Positions 24,102-35,458 of a stretch of 43,085 nucleotides of DNA are shown here, in pieces (the first letter of the stretch is position 1; the number at the start of each line of letters is the position of its first letter). Source of the stretch: Burkholderiales bacterium (GTDB lineage: Bacteria; Pseudomonadota; Gammaproteobacteria; Burkholderiales; JAHFRG01); NCBI GenBank assembly GCA_035518095.1, contig DATIXX010000029.1, positions 1 through 43,085 on the forward strand, read 5' to 3'. The notes beneath the pieces were generated by a model that saw nothing but the letters and a program-made list of their open reading frames with translations, was not told where the DNA came from and made no database searches. The position numbers and the translations under genes are program-made.

Positions 24102-24320
24102 ATGAGTAAATTGCTGTCTAGTTTGGTTGCCGCTATTTTCGCTGCGGTAACCCTTTCCGCCTTTGCCGCAGAGCCTGCCGCTCCGGGTGCAACTGAAAAG
24201 ACCGAAGCTGCACAACCCGGCAAAATGGAAAAGAAAACTGAAAAGAAAGCTGAAAAGAAAAAAGAAGGTAAAAAAACCGCCAAGAAGAAAAAGTCTAAGC
24301 CAGAAGAAAATAAATCCTGA
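24102..24320 (+). CDS. Small exported lysine-rich protein
   Basis: The 72-residue product has a clear Sec signal peptide (MSKLLSSLVAAIFAAVTLSAFA, cleavage before AEPAAPG). The mature peptide of about 49 residues is strongly basic, made of Lys, Glu, Ala and Thr in a degenerate EKKTEKKAEKKKEGKK pattern. The sequence is low-complexity and likely disordered or helical. The start is well supported by GGAAGGAAATACC before the ATG, and a strong terminator follows. Short periplasmic KTE-rich proteins of this kind occur in many betaproteobacteria without an assigned role. Nucleic-acid, polyanion or acid-stress functions are only guesses. It is a single-gene unit between aceB and nudJ. Confidence 0.8.
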   Translation: MSKLLSSLVAAIFAAVTLSAFAAEPAAPGATEKTEAAQPGKMEKKTEKKAEKKKEGKKTAKKKKSKPEENKS

Positions 24321-24340
24321 GCCTAGTCTGTCAGTACCAA

Positions 24341-24368
24341 AAGGCAGGACAAACGTCCTGCCTTTTTT
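24341..24368 (+). terminator. Rho-independent terminator after the lysine-rich gene
   Basis: AAGGCAGGAC (24341-24350) pairs with GTCCTGCCTT (24355-24364) around a four-base loop, followed by a T-run. It lies 20 bp after the stop codon and ahead of the NUDIX gene. Confidence 0.9.
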
Positions 24369-24429
24369 ATTTGCAATTTCCGGTCATCTTTTGAGTTGCT
24401 TGCAGAAAAGCTAAAATTGGTCTTCGATC

Positions 24430-24888
24430 ATGGAAAACGGCATGATTTGGAAACCGAATGTCACAGTGGCTGCTGTTGCTGAACGCGACGGCCAATTTTT
24501 GCTGGTCGAGGAGCATACGGATGAGGGCACGGTATTAAACCAGCCTGCCGGTCATCTCGAAGCGGATGAAACTTTGCTTGAGGCCGTAATGCGCGAAACC
24601 CTGGAAGAAACCGCTTATCATTTTCAACCCGAGTTCCTGCTCGGCATTTACCGCTGGCAAAAGCCGGGCAGTAATGTCGCCTACCTGCGATTTGCTTTTA
24701 CCGGGCACACCTCAGGCTTCGACGCGCAACGCAAGCTGGATCAAGGCATAATTCGCGCCGCCTGGATGACCGAAGCAGACATCCGTAAACAAGCGCATCG
24801 CCATCGCAGTCCGCTGGTGTTGCGCTGCGTGCAGGATTACCTTGCAGGTACGCGGTACCCGCTGGATATCCTCGTCCATTACCATTAA
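24430..24888 (+). CDS. nudJ: NUDIX hydrolase, NudJ-like phosphatase
   Basis: The 152-residue protein has a NUDIX box starting at GHLEADETLLEAVMRETLEE, matching the Gx5Ex7REUxEE pattern. The usual Gly after the EE is replaced by Ala (EETAY). NudJ of E. coli removes phosphate from thiamin pyrophosphates and nucleoside tri/diphosphates. Similarity in length and in the opening KPNVTVAAVAERDGQFLLVEE, plus its position upstream of mnmA as in E. coli, support the name. Two ATGs are possible (24430 and 24442). The second fits E. coli NudJ better, and neither has a good Shine-Dalgarno sequence. Confidence 0.87.
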   Translation: MENGMIWKPNVTVAAVAERDGQFLLVEEHTDEGTVLNQPAGHLEADETLLEAVMRETLEETAYHFQPEFLLGIYRWQKPGSNVAYLRFAFTGHTSGFDAQRKLDQGIIRAAWMTEADIRKQAHRHRSPLVLRCVQDYLAGTRYPLDILVHYH

Positions 24889-25404
24889 TCCTATGCGCCG
24901 AAACTTTTCCTACGAGCCTCCTTTTGTTGCCTGTCGCTGCACGCCGAAGAGATGAAGCTCTGTTGCAAGGACGAGTGCGCAGTGCAAGCAATCGTAACTT
25001 TCAGCGGGCAGTAACTTGTAGACGTGACCGCGATTTTCGAACAGATAAATGACGCCGCGTTTGAAGGCGAAGCCAAATCTCGCGCTGAACACGCGCGCCC
25101 TACGTCGGAGAGGAAAGCTCGGATTTTCGCGACGACGGCGGTGCCGATCGCGAGAGTCGCATGGGGTCACTGGACCAATCGCTCAACGCCAAAGGCTGCC
25201 GGAATGTGCTGAAACGTCGCGGTTTGCCGAAAATCCATCGCGCAATGTCCCGGGTAGTGCGCGGCGCGACCAAGCCACGCTGGGCCGCGTGCATTTCTGA
25301 ATTCCGCACTCGTCAGGAATTCGCGGTTGACTTGTTCTATTTTGGTCATATCCATCCCGCCGTCATGTTTCCGCTCGACGACCGGTTGAAGAGTGCCAAC
25401 CACT
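24889..25404. other. Unassigned 516-bp stretch between nudJ and mnmA
   Basis: No gene I can support. Open frames exist on both strands. On the minus strand a segment at about 24910-25100 reads protein-like (KRGVIYLFENRGHVYKLL), and another at about 25167-25352 begins MDMTKIEQVNREFL. They are in different frames and separated by stops. This could be a decayed gene on the minus strand or simply non-coding DNA. There is no terminator, tRNA or repeat that I can recognise. Confidence 0.4.
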
Positions 25405-26472
25405 ATGTCTAAACAGCGCGTTATCGTCGGCATGTCTGGCGGAGTGGACTCGTCAGTGGCGGCCTTGCTGCTGCAGCAGCAAGGCTTCGACGTGCGCGGG
25501 CTTTTTATGAAAAACTGGGAAGACGACGATACGGAGGAATACTGTTCATCCAGACAGGATTTAATTGACGCGGTTGCGGTCGCGGACCGCATCGGCATCG
25601 ATATCGAGACTGTCAATTTCTCCGCTGAGTACAAGGAGCGCGTATTTAGCGATTTTCTGAACGAATACCGCGCTGGTCGCACGCCGAACCCGGATGTGCT
25701 GTGCAACGCTGAAATTAAATTCAAGGCATTCCTCGACCATGCCTTGGGCCTGGGCGCAGACTATATCGCCACCGGGCATTATGCCCAGATTCGCGAAGCC
25801 GACGGCATGTTCCAGCTGCTAAAAGCCGAAGACGGCACCAAGGACCAAAGTTATTTTCTGTACCGCCTGAATCAGGCCCAGCTCTCGAGAACACTTTATC
25901 CGCTCGGCAATTTGTACAAGCGCGAAGTCCGCGAAATCGCAAGACAACGGGGATTGCCCGTTCACGACAAAAAAGACAGCACCGGTATCTGCTTTATCGG
26001 CGAGCGTCCGTTCCGCGAATTCTTGAGTCGCTATCTGCCGAGAAATCCCGGCGCTATGGAAACTCCGGACGGCGACATAGTAGGCGAGCATATAGGTCTT
26101 ATGTATTACACCATAGGCCAGCGCCAAGGATTGGGCATAGGCGGCAAAGGCGAGGCGTGGTATGTCGCCGCCAAAGACATGGCGCGCAATGTACTCGTGG
26201 TAGTGCAAGGTCACGATCACCCCGCATTATTCCGCCAGAAACTTACTGGTGTCCGTCTGAGCTGGGTGAGTGGGCGCCTGCCGCATTGTAACTGGGTGTA
26301 TTGCGCGAAAACCCGCTATCGGCAAGCCGACGCCGCATGCTGCATATCGCAGGTCAATGAATATACCTGCCACGTCGAGTTCGCCGAACCACAATGGGCA
26401 GTCACGCCCGGACAGTCGGTGGTGATCTATGAAAGCAACGTTTGCCTCGGCGGCGGAATTATCAGTGCCTGA
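25405..26472 (+). CDS. mnmA: tRNA-specific 2-thiouridylase MnmA
   Basis: MnmA thiolates U34 of tRNA-Lys, tRNA-Glu and tRNA-Gln using sulfur relayed from IscS/Tus. The 355-residue protein has the PP-loop SGGVDSS (11-17), and its catalytic cysteines are Cys100 (NPDVLCN) and Cys196 ([10 protein letters not shown]). TGHYAQI and [11 protein letters not shown] are also typical. ATG 25405-25407 gives the family start [14 protein letters not shown] four codons upstream is possible but unlikely. It converges on the glutathione-transferase-like gene with four bases between stops, so there is no room for a terminator. Confidence 0.97.
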   Translation: MSKQRVIVGMSGGVDSSVAALLLQQQGFDVRGLFMKNWEDDDTEEYCSSRQDLIDAVAVADRIGIDIETVNFSAEYKERVFSDFLNEYRAGRTPNPDVLCNAEIKFKAFLDHALGLGADYIATGHYAQIREADGMFQLLKAEDGTKDQSYFLYRLNQAQLSRTLYPLGNLYKREVREIARQRGLPVHDKKDSTGICFIGERPFREFLSRYLPRNPGAMETPDGDIVGEHIGLMYYTIGQRQGLGIGGKGEAWYVAAKDMARNVLVVVQGHDHPALFRQKLTGVRLSWVSGRLPHCNWVYCAKTRYRQADAACCISQVNEYTCHVEFAEPQWAVTPGQSVVIYESNVCLGGGIISA

Positions 26473-26476
26473 GCCC

Positions 26477-27088
26477 TTATGCGGCCGGCGGTACCGTATC
26501 TTTGAACGACGCCCTCTGCATGACTTTGGCGTAAAGCTTGTCGAGATTTGGCCAAGATGCTCGCCAATCTATTTCAGGCAAACGCAAATTGAGGAACCCT
26601 AACGCACAGCCTACCGCAATGTCGGATAAGTTATAGATCTCCCCCGAACACCAGTTCTTTTCACCGAGGTCGATTGACGCCGCCTTCAATCCGCCCGCGA
26701 TTTTGCCGCGCTGACGCGTAATCCAATCCTTGCTTTGCAGCTTCGCGGGACGTCTTGTTTCGATAACAATTGCCGCGGCTGCTTCCGCTATGCCATCTGC
26801 CAATGCTTCCCAGCGCTTGACCAAGGTGCGTTCGCGGCTTGCTTCGGGAATCAGGCGTCCCAAGGGAGTAAGGGTATCCAGGTATTCGACGATTACTCTC
26901 GAGTCAAACAGGCTGGTGCCATCGTCCAGAAGCAGTACCGGGACCTTGCCGAGCGGATTATATTCCGGCACCTTCGTGTCCTCACTCCAGGGAATGTCAA
27001 CCTGCATCTCGTAATCAATGCGTTTTTCGGCAAGCACCACGCGCGCTTTGCGCACAAAAGGACTCGTCAGCGACCCGATCAATTTCAT
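26477..27088 (-). CDS. Glutathione S-transferase family protein (YibF-like)
   Basis: The 203-residue protein has an N-terminal thioredoxin-fold domain that begins MKLIGSLTSPFVRKARVVL. It carries the cis-proline motif NPLGKVPVL (about 44-52) and the glutathione-binding LFDSRVIVEYLD. The C-terminal all-helical domain contains NLSDIAVGCALGFLNLR. The closest familiar protein is E. coli YibF, of unclear substrate. The start codon ATG 27086-27088 fits that family. An in-frame upstream start would add 17 unrelated residues. It is likely a single gene facing mnmA. Confidence 0.9.
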   Translation of the reverse strand: MKLIGSLTSPFVRKARVVLAEKRIDYEMQVDIPWSEDTKVPEYNPLGKVPVLLLDDGTSLFDSRVIVEYLDTLTPLGRLIPEASRERTLVKRWEALADGIAEAAAAIVIETRRPAKLQSKDWITRQRGKIAGGLKAASIDLGEKNWCSGEIYNLSDIAVGCALGFLNLRLPEIDWRASWPNLDKLYAKVMQRASFKDTVPPAA

Positions 27089-27185
27089 GGGATTTCCGGC
27101 AAAAATAATCGTGTGTTTATTATAACATTTCCGCCCCACGGGATACGCCGTCGCGGCCTCGGTGAAAATCGAATTACTGAAGCGT

Positions 27186-27797
27186 TTACCGTGGTTTCCT
27201 GATTACGTCGGAGACGAGCAGGCGAAGTTGCGGAATTACCTTCTTCTCAAACCACGGGTTGTTTTTGAGCCAGCCGCGATTGCGCGGACTGGGATGCGGA
27301 AGTGGCAGAAATTCTGGTAAATATTCCCGGTAACCGCGCACCGTCTCAGTGACCGTGGGTTTCGCCCTCGTACCGAGGTAATAGGCCTGTGCGTAATTTC
27401 CAACCAATAAAGTAAGGCTTATGTTCGGCAACGACGAGCGCAGTCTAGGATGCCAAAGCGGCGCGCATTCGGGGCGCGGCGGCAAATCGCCGTTCTCCCC
27501 GGTGCCTGGATAACAAAAGCCCGCGGGGATGATGGCGATGTGGCGCGCGTCGTAGAATTCATCGCGCCCAAGCTCAAGCCATTCGCGCAAGCGGTCGCCC
27601 GATGGATCATTCCATGGAATTCCGGTTTCATGGACTCTGCGCCCCGGCGCCTGTCCCACGATCATCAGGGTGGCGGTCGCTGCGGCGCGCAGAATCGGTT
27701 TCGGCGGATTGGGCAGATGTGCTTTGCACACCTTGCAGGCGCGGACTTCCCGCAGCAGTCGCGTAAATTTCGTTGCAGTCGGTTCAGGCGTCCGCAT
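27186..27797 (-). CDS. Uracil-DNA-glycosylase-superfamily protein
   Basis: The 203-residue protein has the two hallmark motifs of the superfamily. IVGQAPGRRVHETGIPWND near residues 46-64 contains the GQAPG loop, and LPHPSPRN near 166-173 matches the H-P-S uracil-recognition loop. An N-terminal pair of cysteines (ACKVCKAHLP) could bind metal or an Fe-S cluster, but four ligands are not clearly present. It may excise uracil or be a divergent, non-glycosylase member. The start at ATG 27795-27797 is preceded by AGGTAA. It is divergent from purB across 43 bp. Confidence 0.85.
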   Translation of the reverse strand: MRTPEPTATKFTRLLREVRACKVCKAHLPNPPKPILRAAATATLMIVGQAPGRRVHETGIPWNDPSGDRLREWLELGRDEFYDARHIAIIPAGFCYPGTGENGDLPPRPECAPLWHPRLRSSLPNISLTLLVGNYAQAYYLGTRAKPTVTETVRGYREYLPEFLPLPHPSPRNRGWLKNNPWFEKKVIPQLRLLVSDVIRKPR

Positions 27798-27831
27798 ACG
27801 TTACCTGTGATAAAATGCGCTCGTTAGCTAA

Positions 27832-29205
<1,374 letters not shown>

Positions 29206-29211
29206 CAAGGC

Positions 29212-29853
29212 TCAGCGCGCCCGGGCCAGGCCGCGAAAATATTCGATAATGCCCGGCAGAATAGAAACAAAAATGATCAGCATAATAAACGCCGTTAGAT
29301 TCTGCCTCACCACCGGAACATTACCAAAGTAGTACCCCCCAAATACGAAAAAGCTGATCCAGAATACACTGCCGCCCAAGCTGTACAACAGAAAGCGGGT
29401 ATAGCGCATGCGACCGATCCCGGCAACAAACGGCGCAAAAGTGCGAACGATGGGAATGAAGCGCGCTATCAGGATGGTCTTGCCGCCGTGCCTTTCATAA
29501 AAGACCCGGGTTTTATCAAGATACGCACGGTTGAAAAAATGCGATTGGTCTTTGCGGAACACCCTGGGGCCGAGAAAGCGACCAATCCAGTAATTCGTAT
29601 TGTCTCCTAAAAACGCTGCCGCCATAAGCAGCGCCGCCACTCCGTGGACATTGAGCGCATTCGTCGCTGTCAATGTCCCGGTTACGAAAAGCAATGAGTC
29701 CCCCGGAAGAAATGGAGTCACTACCAAGCCGGTTTCACAGAATATAATCAGGAACAGAATCGGATAAAACCAGTCTCCATAGTTTTGCAATAGCGTCAGC
29801 AGATGCTGATCAAGATGGGCCAACAGGTCGAAAAGGCTTGCGATGACTTCCAC
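29212..29853 (-). CDS. DedA-family membrane protein
   Basis: The 213-residue inner-membrane protein of the DedA/Tvp38/VTT family shows an N-terminal hydrophobic helix and the conserved FLPGDSLLF re-entrant motif. FLGDNTNYWIGRFLGPRVF and the segment ARFIPIVRTFAPFVAGIGRM follow. Family members act as lipid scramblases, with the undecaprenyl-phosphate and phosphatidylethanolamine flippases best known. I chose GTG 29851-29853 (VEVIASLFDLL), 13 bp after the secF stop. A longer ATG start at 29916 would overlap secF and add 21 charged residues. It probably rides on the secDF transcript. Confidence 0.9.
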   Translation of the reverse strand: MEVIASLFDLLAHLDQHLLTLLQNYGDWFYPILFLIIFCETGLVVTPFLPGDSLLFVTGTLTATNALNVHGVAALLMAAAFLGDNTNYWIGRFLGPRVFRKDQSHFFNRAYLDKTRVFYERHGGKTILIARFIPIVRTFAPFVAGIGRMRYTRFLLYSLGGSVFWISFFVFGGYYFGNVPVVRQNLTAFIMLIIFVSILPGIIEYFRGLARAR

Positions 29854-29866
29854 GTCGGGCGCGCCG

Positions 29867-30796
29867 TTACAGGGTTCCCACCGCAGCCTTCTTTTCCGGC
29901 TTGATGAAATCCTCACGCGTCGCGCCGAGCCACATCACAATCGGACTCGCAACCAACACCGAGGAATAAATGCCGAACAGAATCCCAATGGTAAGCGCCA
30001 GCGCAAAATAATGCAGCGCTTCACCGCCGAAAAACAACATTGAGGTCACCATCAATTGGGTGCAACCATGGGTGATGATGGTGCGCGACATGGTACGGGT
30101 AATTGCATTATTGATAATTTCCCGCGTGCTGGCCCGGCGCATCTTGCGGAAGTTTTCGCGTATCCGGTCGAACACGACCACCGATTCATTCACTGAATAA
30201 CCGAGAATTGCCAGCACGGCTGCCAGCACCGAAAGCGAAAACTCCCATTGAAAGAATGAGAAGAAGCCCAAGATGATGACCACATCATGCAGGTTGGCAA
30301 TGATCGCCGCAAGGCCAAACTTCCACTCGAAGCGCAGCCACAGGTACAACACGATGCCGATCGAAACCAAAAGCAGCGCCAATGAGCCGTTGTCCACCAA
30401 CTCCTTGCCTACCTCAGGCCCCACATATTCGACGCGCCGCATCTGCACAGTTTTGTCGTCCTGGCGCAGTGCGTCCAGCACCTTCTCGCTCAATTTGGCG
30501 CTGGTTAATCCGGCCTTGGCGGGCAGCCTGATCAATACATCCTGCGCCGTGCCGAAATTCTGCACGCTGGCGTCGCTAAAACCGTGCTTAGCAAGAGTAT
30601 CGCGGATTTGGTGGGTCTCTGCCGCTTGCATGTAATGCATCTCCATCACCGTACCGCCCGTAAAGTCTACTCCGAAGTTCAAGCCCTTGGTGGAAAGAAA
30701 AACCACCGCCAGGATGAACGTGATGATGGAAATCACGTTGAACACCAGCGCGTGGCGCATGAACGGAATGTCGTGTTTAATCCTGAAAAATTCCAC
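29867..30796 (-). CDS. secF: Protein translocase subunit SecF
   Basis: SecF works with SecD to use the proton gradient to drive the late stage of protein export. The 309-residue protein has six membrane segments and the family motifs: GLNFGVDFTGGTVME in the first part and YVGPEVGKELVDNG before the second helix. LGYSVNESVVVFDRIREN and TTIITHGCTQLMV-like text (TRTMSRTIITH) lie in the middle. It starts at ATG 30794-30796, 14 bp after secD. Confidence 0.97.
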   Translation of the reverse strand: MEFFRIKHDIPFMRHALVFNVISIITFILAVVFLSTKGLNFGVDFTGGTVMEMHYMQAAETHQIRDTLAKHGFSDASVQNFGTAQDVLIRLPAKAGLTSAKLSEKVLDALRQDDKTVQMRRVEYVGPEVGKELVDNGSLALLLVSIGIVLYLWLRFEWKFGLAAIIANLHDVVIILGFFSFFQWEFSLSVLAAVLAILGYSVNESVVVFDRIRENFRKMRRASTREIINNAITRTMSRTIITHGCTQLMVTSMLFFGGEALHYFALALTIGILFGIYSSVLVASPIVMWLGATREDFIKPEKKAAVGTL

Positions 30797-30810
30797 GGTT
30801 TTATCCTATT

Positions 30811-32673
30811 TCAGGTTTTGGCTTTAGCCAATGGATGCCATACTTGGCCAATGGAAAGTTTTTCAAGCTTGCGGCGCCGGCCGTAAATCAGGTTAACCAT
30901 GCTGCGCGAGACCACCACCGCACTGAACATCGACGTCAGTATCCCGAGGCACAGCACCACGGCAAAGCCGCGCACGGGTCCCGAACCAAACATAAACAAA
31001 GCAATGCCCGCGATCAGCGTGGTGATGTTGGAGTCGAGTATGGTGCCGAATGCCCGGTCATAACCAGCAGCAATAGCCGCGTGCGGCGTGGTTCCATTGC
31101 GCAGCTCTTCGCGGATCCGTTCGTTGATCAGCACGTTGGCATCAATCGCCATGCCCACGGTGAGCGCGATACCGGCCATGCCTGGAAGGGTAAGTGTCGC
31201 TTGCAGCATGGAAAGCAGTCCTACAAGAAACAAAACGTTAATCGCCAGCGCTACCACCGATATCAAACCGAACAACTGATAATAGACAATCATGAATATG
31301 GCGATCGCGGAAAAACCGATCCATGTTGAATGAAAGCCGCGCCTGATATTATCCGCACCGAGACTCGGCCCGACGGTGCGTTCCTCGATGATCTCCATAG
31401 GCGCGGCCAAGGCGCCGGCGCGCAACAGCAAGGCGATATCGCGCGCTTCTTCCACGCTCATGCGTCCACCGCTGATTTGTACCCTGCCTCCTCCGATTTC
31501 CGTACGGATCACAGGTGCGGTCACTACTTCCCCTTTGCCTCTGTCAATGAGGATGATCGCCATGCGTTTGCCGACGTTATCGCGAGTAATCTGCTGGAAA
31601 ATACGTGCGCCGGTCCCGTCAAGCGTGATATGCACCGCGGGTTCTCCGGTCTGCCCGTCGTAGCCCGGCCGGGCGTCGCTGATGCGCTCGCCCGTCAGGA
31701 CTACATTCTTCTTTACCAACAGCGGAACCCCGGCCCTGTCCTTAAATAACTCGTCGCCCAACGGTATTTGTCCCTGTTCCGCGGCTTGCAGCGAACCCGG
31801 ATCTGAATGTTCCTCATCCACCATATGCACTTCCAGAGCTGCAGTGCGCCCGAGAATGTCCTTTGCTTTTGCGGTATCCTGCACTCCGGGTAGTTGCACC
31901 ACCACGCGGTCTGTGCCTTGCTGCTGAATTACCGGCTCGGCCACTCCGAGTTCATTTACGCGGTTGCGCAGCGTGGTGATATTCTGCAACAGCGAGTATT
32001 CCTTGATTCGCGTCGTCGCCTGAGGCGTGAGTGTGGCGAGAAGCTTCGGTTCTCCGTCGTTGACTTCCTTTAGCGCCAGCTCGGGATAGTTTTTGCCAAG
32101 CTCGTCCATGCCCTGGGTGCGGGCTTCGTCGTTCCTGAATTTGATGGTAAGAACCTGCCCTTCCCGATTAACGCCGGTATAGGCAATTCTCTTGTCGCGC
32201 AGGCCGGTACGGATGTCATTCCCATAGCGTTCTACCGTGTTATCCAGCGCGGTCTTCATGTCGACCTCAAGCAGGAAATACACGCCGCCGCGTAGATCCA
32301 AACCCAGGTACATGGGGAGTGCGCCGATGTCGGACAGCCAACGCGGAGAGCTCGACAGAAGGTTGAGCGCAACGACGTAATCGTCGCCCAACTTCGATTG
32401 CAGCAGGTCCTTCGCTTTGAGCTGCGTATCAGTGTCAGAAAAGCGCACTTTAACGGTGTTGACGTCGAGGAAGGCGCCTTGCGAAGGGACATTGGCTTTG
32501 GCAAGCAGGCTTTCGACCCGCTGCAACAATGCGCTGTCCACTTTCAGCTCGGAACGGGCCGGCAAAATTTGCACCGCGGGAACGTCGCCGAACAAATTAG
32601 GCAGCGCGTAAATAAACCCCAGCAGCAACGCGACGCCGACAAGAATGTATTTCCAGAGGGGGTAGCGATTCAT
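30811..32673 (-). CDS. secD: Protein translocase subunit SecD
   Basis: SecD is the larger partner of SecF in the Sec translocon. The 620-residue protein has an N-terminal membrane helix (MNRYPLWKYILVGVALLLGF), a large periplasmic P1 region with GLDLRGGVYFLLEVD, and a cluster of five C-terminal membrane helices. These contain the proton-path motif in GMAIDANVLINERIREELRNG. The family segment GRTAALEVHMVDEEH lies in P1. It is the middle gene of the yajC-secD-secF operon. Confidence 0.97.
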   Translation of the reverse strand: MNRYPLWKYILVGVALLLGFIYALPNLFGDVPAVQILPARSELKVDSALLQRVESLLAKANVPSQGAFLDVNTVKVRFSDTDTQLKAKDLLQSKLGDDYVVALNLLSSSPRWLSDIGALPMYLGLDLRGGVYFLLEVDMKTALDNTVERYGNDIRTGLRDKRIAYTGVNREGQVLTIKFRNDEARTQGMDELGKNYPELALKEVNDGEPKLLATLTPQATTRIKEYSLLQNITTLRNRVNELGVAEPVIQQQGTDRVVVQLPGVQDTAKAKDILGRTAALEVHMVDEEHSDPGSLQAAEQGQIPLGDELFKDRAGVPLLVKKNVVLTGERISDARPGYDGQTGEPAVHITLDGTGARIFQQITRDNVGKRMAIILIDRGKGEVVTAPVIRTEIGGGRVQISGGRMSVEEARDIALLLRAGALAAPMEIIEERTVGPSLGADNIRRGFHSTWIGFSAIAIFMIVYYQLFGLISVVALAINVLFLVGLLSMLQATLTLPGMAGIALTVGMAIDANVLINERIREELRNGTTPHAAIAAGYDRAFGTILDSNITTLIAGIALFMFGSGPVRGFAVVLCLGILTSMFSAVVVSRSMVNLIYGRRRKLEKLSIGQVWHPLAKAKT

Positions 32674-32741
32674 GTCACATCAGTGAACGGTCAAACGCTG
32701 GCGGCATGGTGCGGTTTATTCAAGCCCGATCTCCGCGCCAG

Positions 32742-33071
32742 CTACTTTTCATTTTTTATGGTGCCCTTCGGGAGCAAGGTTTGAATCGCCGTTTTCTGCA
32801 CCTGAATTTCCACGTTGTCGCATATTTCCAGCGTTACATAGTTGCCGCCGACTTTGGTGATCCTGCCCAGCACTCCGCCGCCGGTTACGACTTCGTCGCC
32901 CTTTTGCAGCGCCTCTGTCATTGTCTTGTGCTCCTTGGCACGCTTCATTTGAGGACGTATCATTAAAAAATACAAGAGTACAAACAATAACAGCAGGGGC
33001 ATCAATCCGACCCAGTCCATCCCTTGTTGCCCTGGTCCGGTAGTCTGTGCAAAAACGTCTTTCATCAGCAC
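32742..33071 (-). CDS. yajC: Sec translocon accessory protein YajC
   Basis: The 109-residue protein has a single membrane helix (LMPLLLLFVLLYFLMIRPQ) with the hallmark IRPQMKRAKEH after it. It ends in a small cytoplasmic domain with LQKGDEVVTGGGVLGRI. YajC associates with SecDF-YidC. The GTG at 33069-33071 has GGAG seven bases upstream. An ATG two codons later is an alternative. It lies between tgt and secD in the usual order. Confidence 0.95.
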   Translation of the reverse strand: MLMKDVFAQTTGPGQQGMDWVGLMPLLLLFVLLYFLMIRPQMKRAKEHKTMTEALQKGDEVVTGGGVLGRITKVGGNYVTLEICDNVEIQVQKTAIQTLLPKGTIKNEK

Positions 33072-33099
33072 GTTCGCGCTCCGGTTTCAAATAAAGCCG

Positions 33100-34206
<1,107 letters not shown>

Positions 34207-34217
34207 TCACGCTTCTT

Positions 34218-35246
34218 TCACGATTGGCGCTCGATCAACATCGCATCGCCGTAACTGAAAAACCGGTAGCGGTTTTCCACGGCGTGTCGGTAAGCGCGGC
34301 GTATGTTTTCTACTCCGCCAAAGGCCGACACGAGCATAAGTAACGTGGAGCGCGGCAGATGAAAATTCGTAAGGAGCCGTTGCACGACTTTAAACCGGTA
34401 GCCGGGAGTGATAAAAATATCCGTCTCGCCGCAACTCGCCTGCAATTTTTGGCTTACAGCCGCCGCTTCCAGCGCGCGCAAGCTAGTGCTGCCCACGGCC
34501 ACGACGCGTCCGCCTTCGCGTTGCGCCGTTTCGATTATGGAAACGGTCGCAGCGGAAATGTCGTACCACTCATTGTGCATTCTATGCTCGCTGATATCAT
34601 CCACGCATACCGGCTTGAAGGTCCCTGCGCCCACATGCAAAGTCACAAAGACAATTTTCACCCCACGCTCGCGCAAATGGTCGAGCATGGCCGCGTCAAA
34701 ATGCAGGCCCGCAGTAGGCGCTGCCACCGCGCCCGGTTCGCGCGCATAAACCGTCTGATAACGCGCTTCGTCAAGCGCCGAAGCGGGCCGCGAAATGTAT
34801 GGGGGCAGCGGCATTACGCCGATGCGCTCCAGTAGTTCCGCAACCGTGATGTCGCTGCTGAAACGCAGCGTGTAGAAGTCCCCTTGACGCAGTTCCACGA
34901 TTGCTTCGAAATGATTTGCGAGAAACAACTTCGAACCCGGCCGCGGCGCGTGACTGGCGCGCACCTGCGCCAGCGCATGATGGTTGTCCAGAACCCGTTC
35001 CACAAGCAGCTCCACTTTGCCACCGCTTTCTTTATTCGCGAACATGCGGGCTTTAATAACGCGGGTATCATTCAATACCAACACATCATTGGGTTTGAGA
35101 AATTGCGGCAGGTCCATAAACCGAGAGTCGTGCAATTTACCGCTTGCGCCGTCAAGCCAAAGCAGTCGGCTGGCACTGCGCGGCTCGGCAGGAAACTGCG
35201 CAATGAGTTCCTGTGGCAAATGATAATCAAAATCGCTGGTTCGCAT
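34218..35246 (-). CDS. queA: S-adenosylmethionine:tRNA ribosyltransferase-isomerase (QueA)
   Basis: QueA transfers the ribose of SAM to preQ1 in tRNA, making epoxyqueuosine. The 342-residue protein begins [19 protein letters not shown], the normal family start (ATG 35244-35246). A longer frame adds six residues with no support. The motifs [20 protein letters not shown] and [11 protein letters not shown] are conserved. It heads the minus-strand queA-tgt-yajC-secD-secF-dedA run and is divergent from tRNA-Leu. Confidence 0.97.
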   Translation of the reverse strand: MRTSDFDYHLPQELIAQFPAEPRSASRLLWLDGASGKLHDSRFMDLPQFLKPNDVLVLNDTRVIKARMFANKESGGKVELLVERVLDNHHALAQVRASHAPRPGSKLFLANHFEAIVELRQGDFYTLRFSSDITVAELLERIGVMPLPPYISRPASALDEARYQTVYAREPGAVAAPTAGLHFDAAMLDHLRERGVKIVFVTLHVGAGTFKPVCVDDISEHRMHNEWYDISAATVSIIETAQREGGRVVAVGSTSLRALEAAAVSQKLQASCGETDIFITPGYRFKVVQRLLTNFHLPRSTLLMLVSAFGGVENIRRAYRHAVENRYRFFSYGDAMLIERQS

Positions 35247-35255
35247 ATCGCAATC

Positions 35256-35285
35256 TTGCTGCAAAAATGCCTTTTAGAGGATAAT
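35256..35285 (+). promoter_or_regulatory. Possible promoter for tRNA-Leu
   Basis: TTGCTG (35256-35261) and GATAAT (35280-35285) are spaced by 18 bases and oriented to the tRNA, whose 5' end would lie some 33 bases past the start of transcription. The call is from hexamers only. Confidence 0.35.
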
Positions 35286-35324
35286 TCTTTGACTTTTGAG
35301 AATCGCTGGACAACAAGCTCCCCA

Positions 35325-35411
35325 GCCGGGATGGCGGAATCGGTAGACGCACGGGACTCAAAATCCCGCGGCCGTGAGGTCATGCGAGTTCGACTCTCGC
35401 TCCCGGCACCA
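35325..35411 (+). tRNA. tRNA-Leu(CAA)
   Basis: The acceptor stem GCCGGGA (35325-35331) pairs with TCCCGGC (35401-35407), followed by discriminator A and an encoded CCA (35409-35411). The anticodon stem CGGGA/TCCCG encloses CTCAAAA, giving anticodon CAA, which reads UUG. The variable arm is long, as expected for a class II leucine tRNA, and the T arm has GAGTTCGACTCTC. It is a single tRNA unit with its own terminator. Confidence 0.96.
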
Positions 35412-35415
35412 ATAA

Positions 35416-35441
35416 AAAAAGCGGCTACGAAGCCGCTTTTT
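35416..35441. terminator. Bidirectional Rho-independent terminator (tRNA-Leu / panD)
   Basis: AAAAAGCGGCT (35416-35426) pairs with AGCCGCTTTTT (35431-35441) around ACGA. T-runs follow on both strands, so it can end the tRNA transcript and also that of panD, whose stop is at 35459. Confidence 0.92.
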
Positions 35442-35458
35442 CAAATTTCAGTGCGATT

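Noticed and set aside
24910..25170. 86-codon minus-strand frame as an intact gene
   Set aside because: The first half is Arg-rich and unlike a protein, no ribosome site precedes it, and I recognise no family. It is listed only as a possible remnant.
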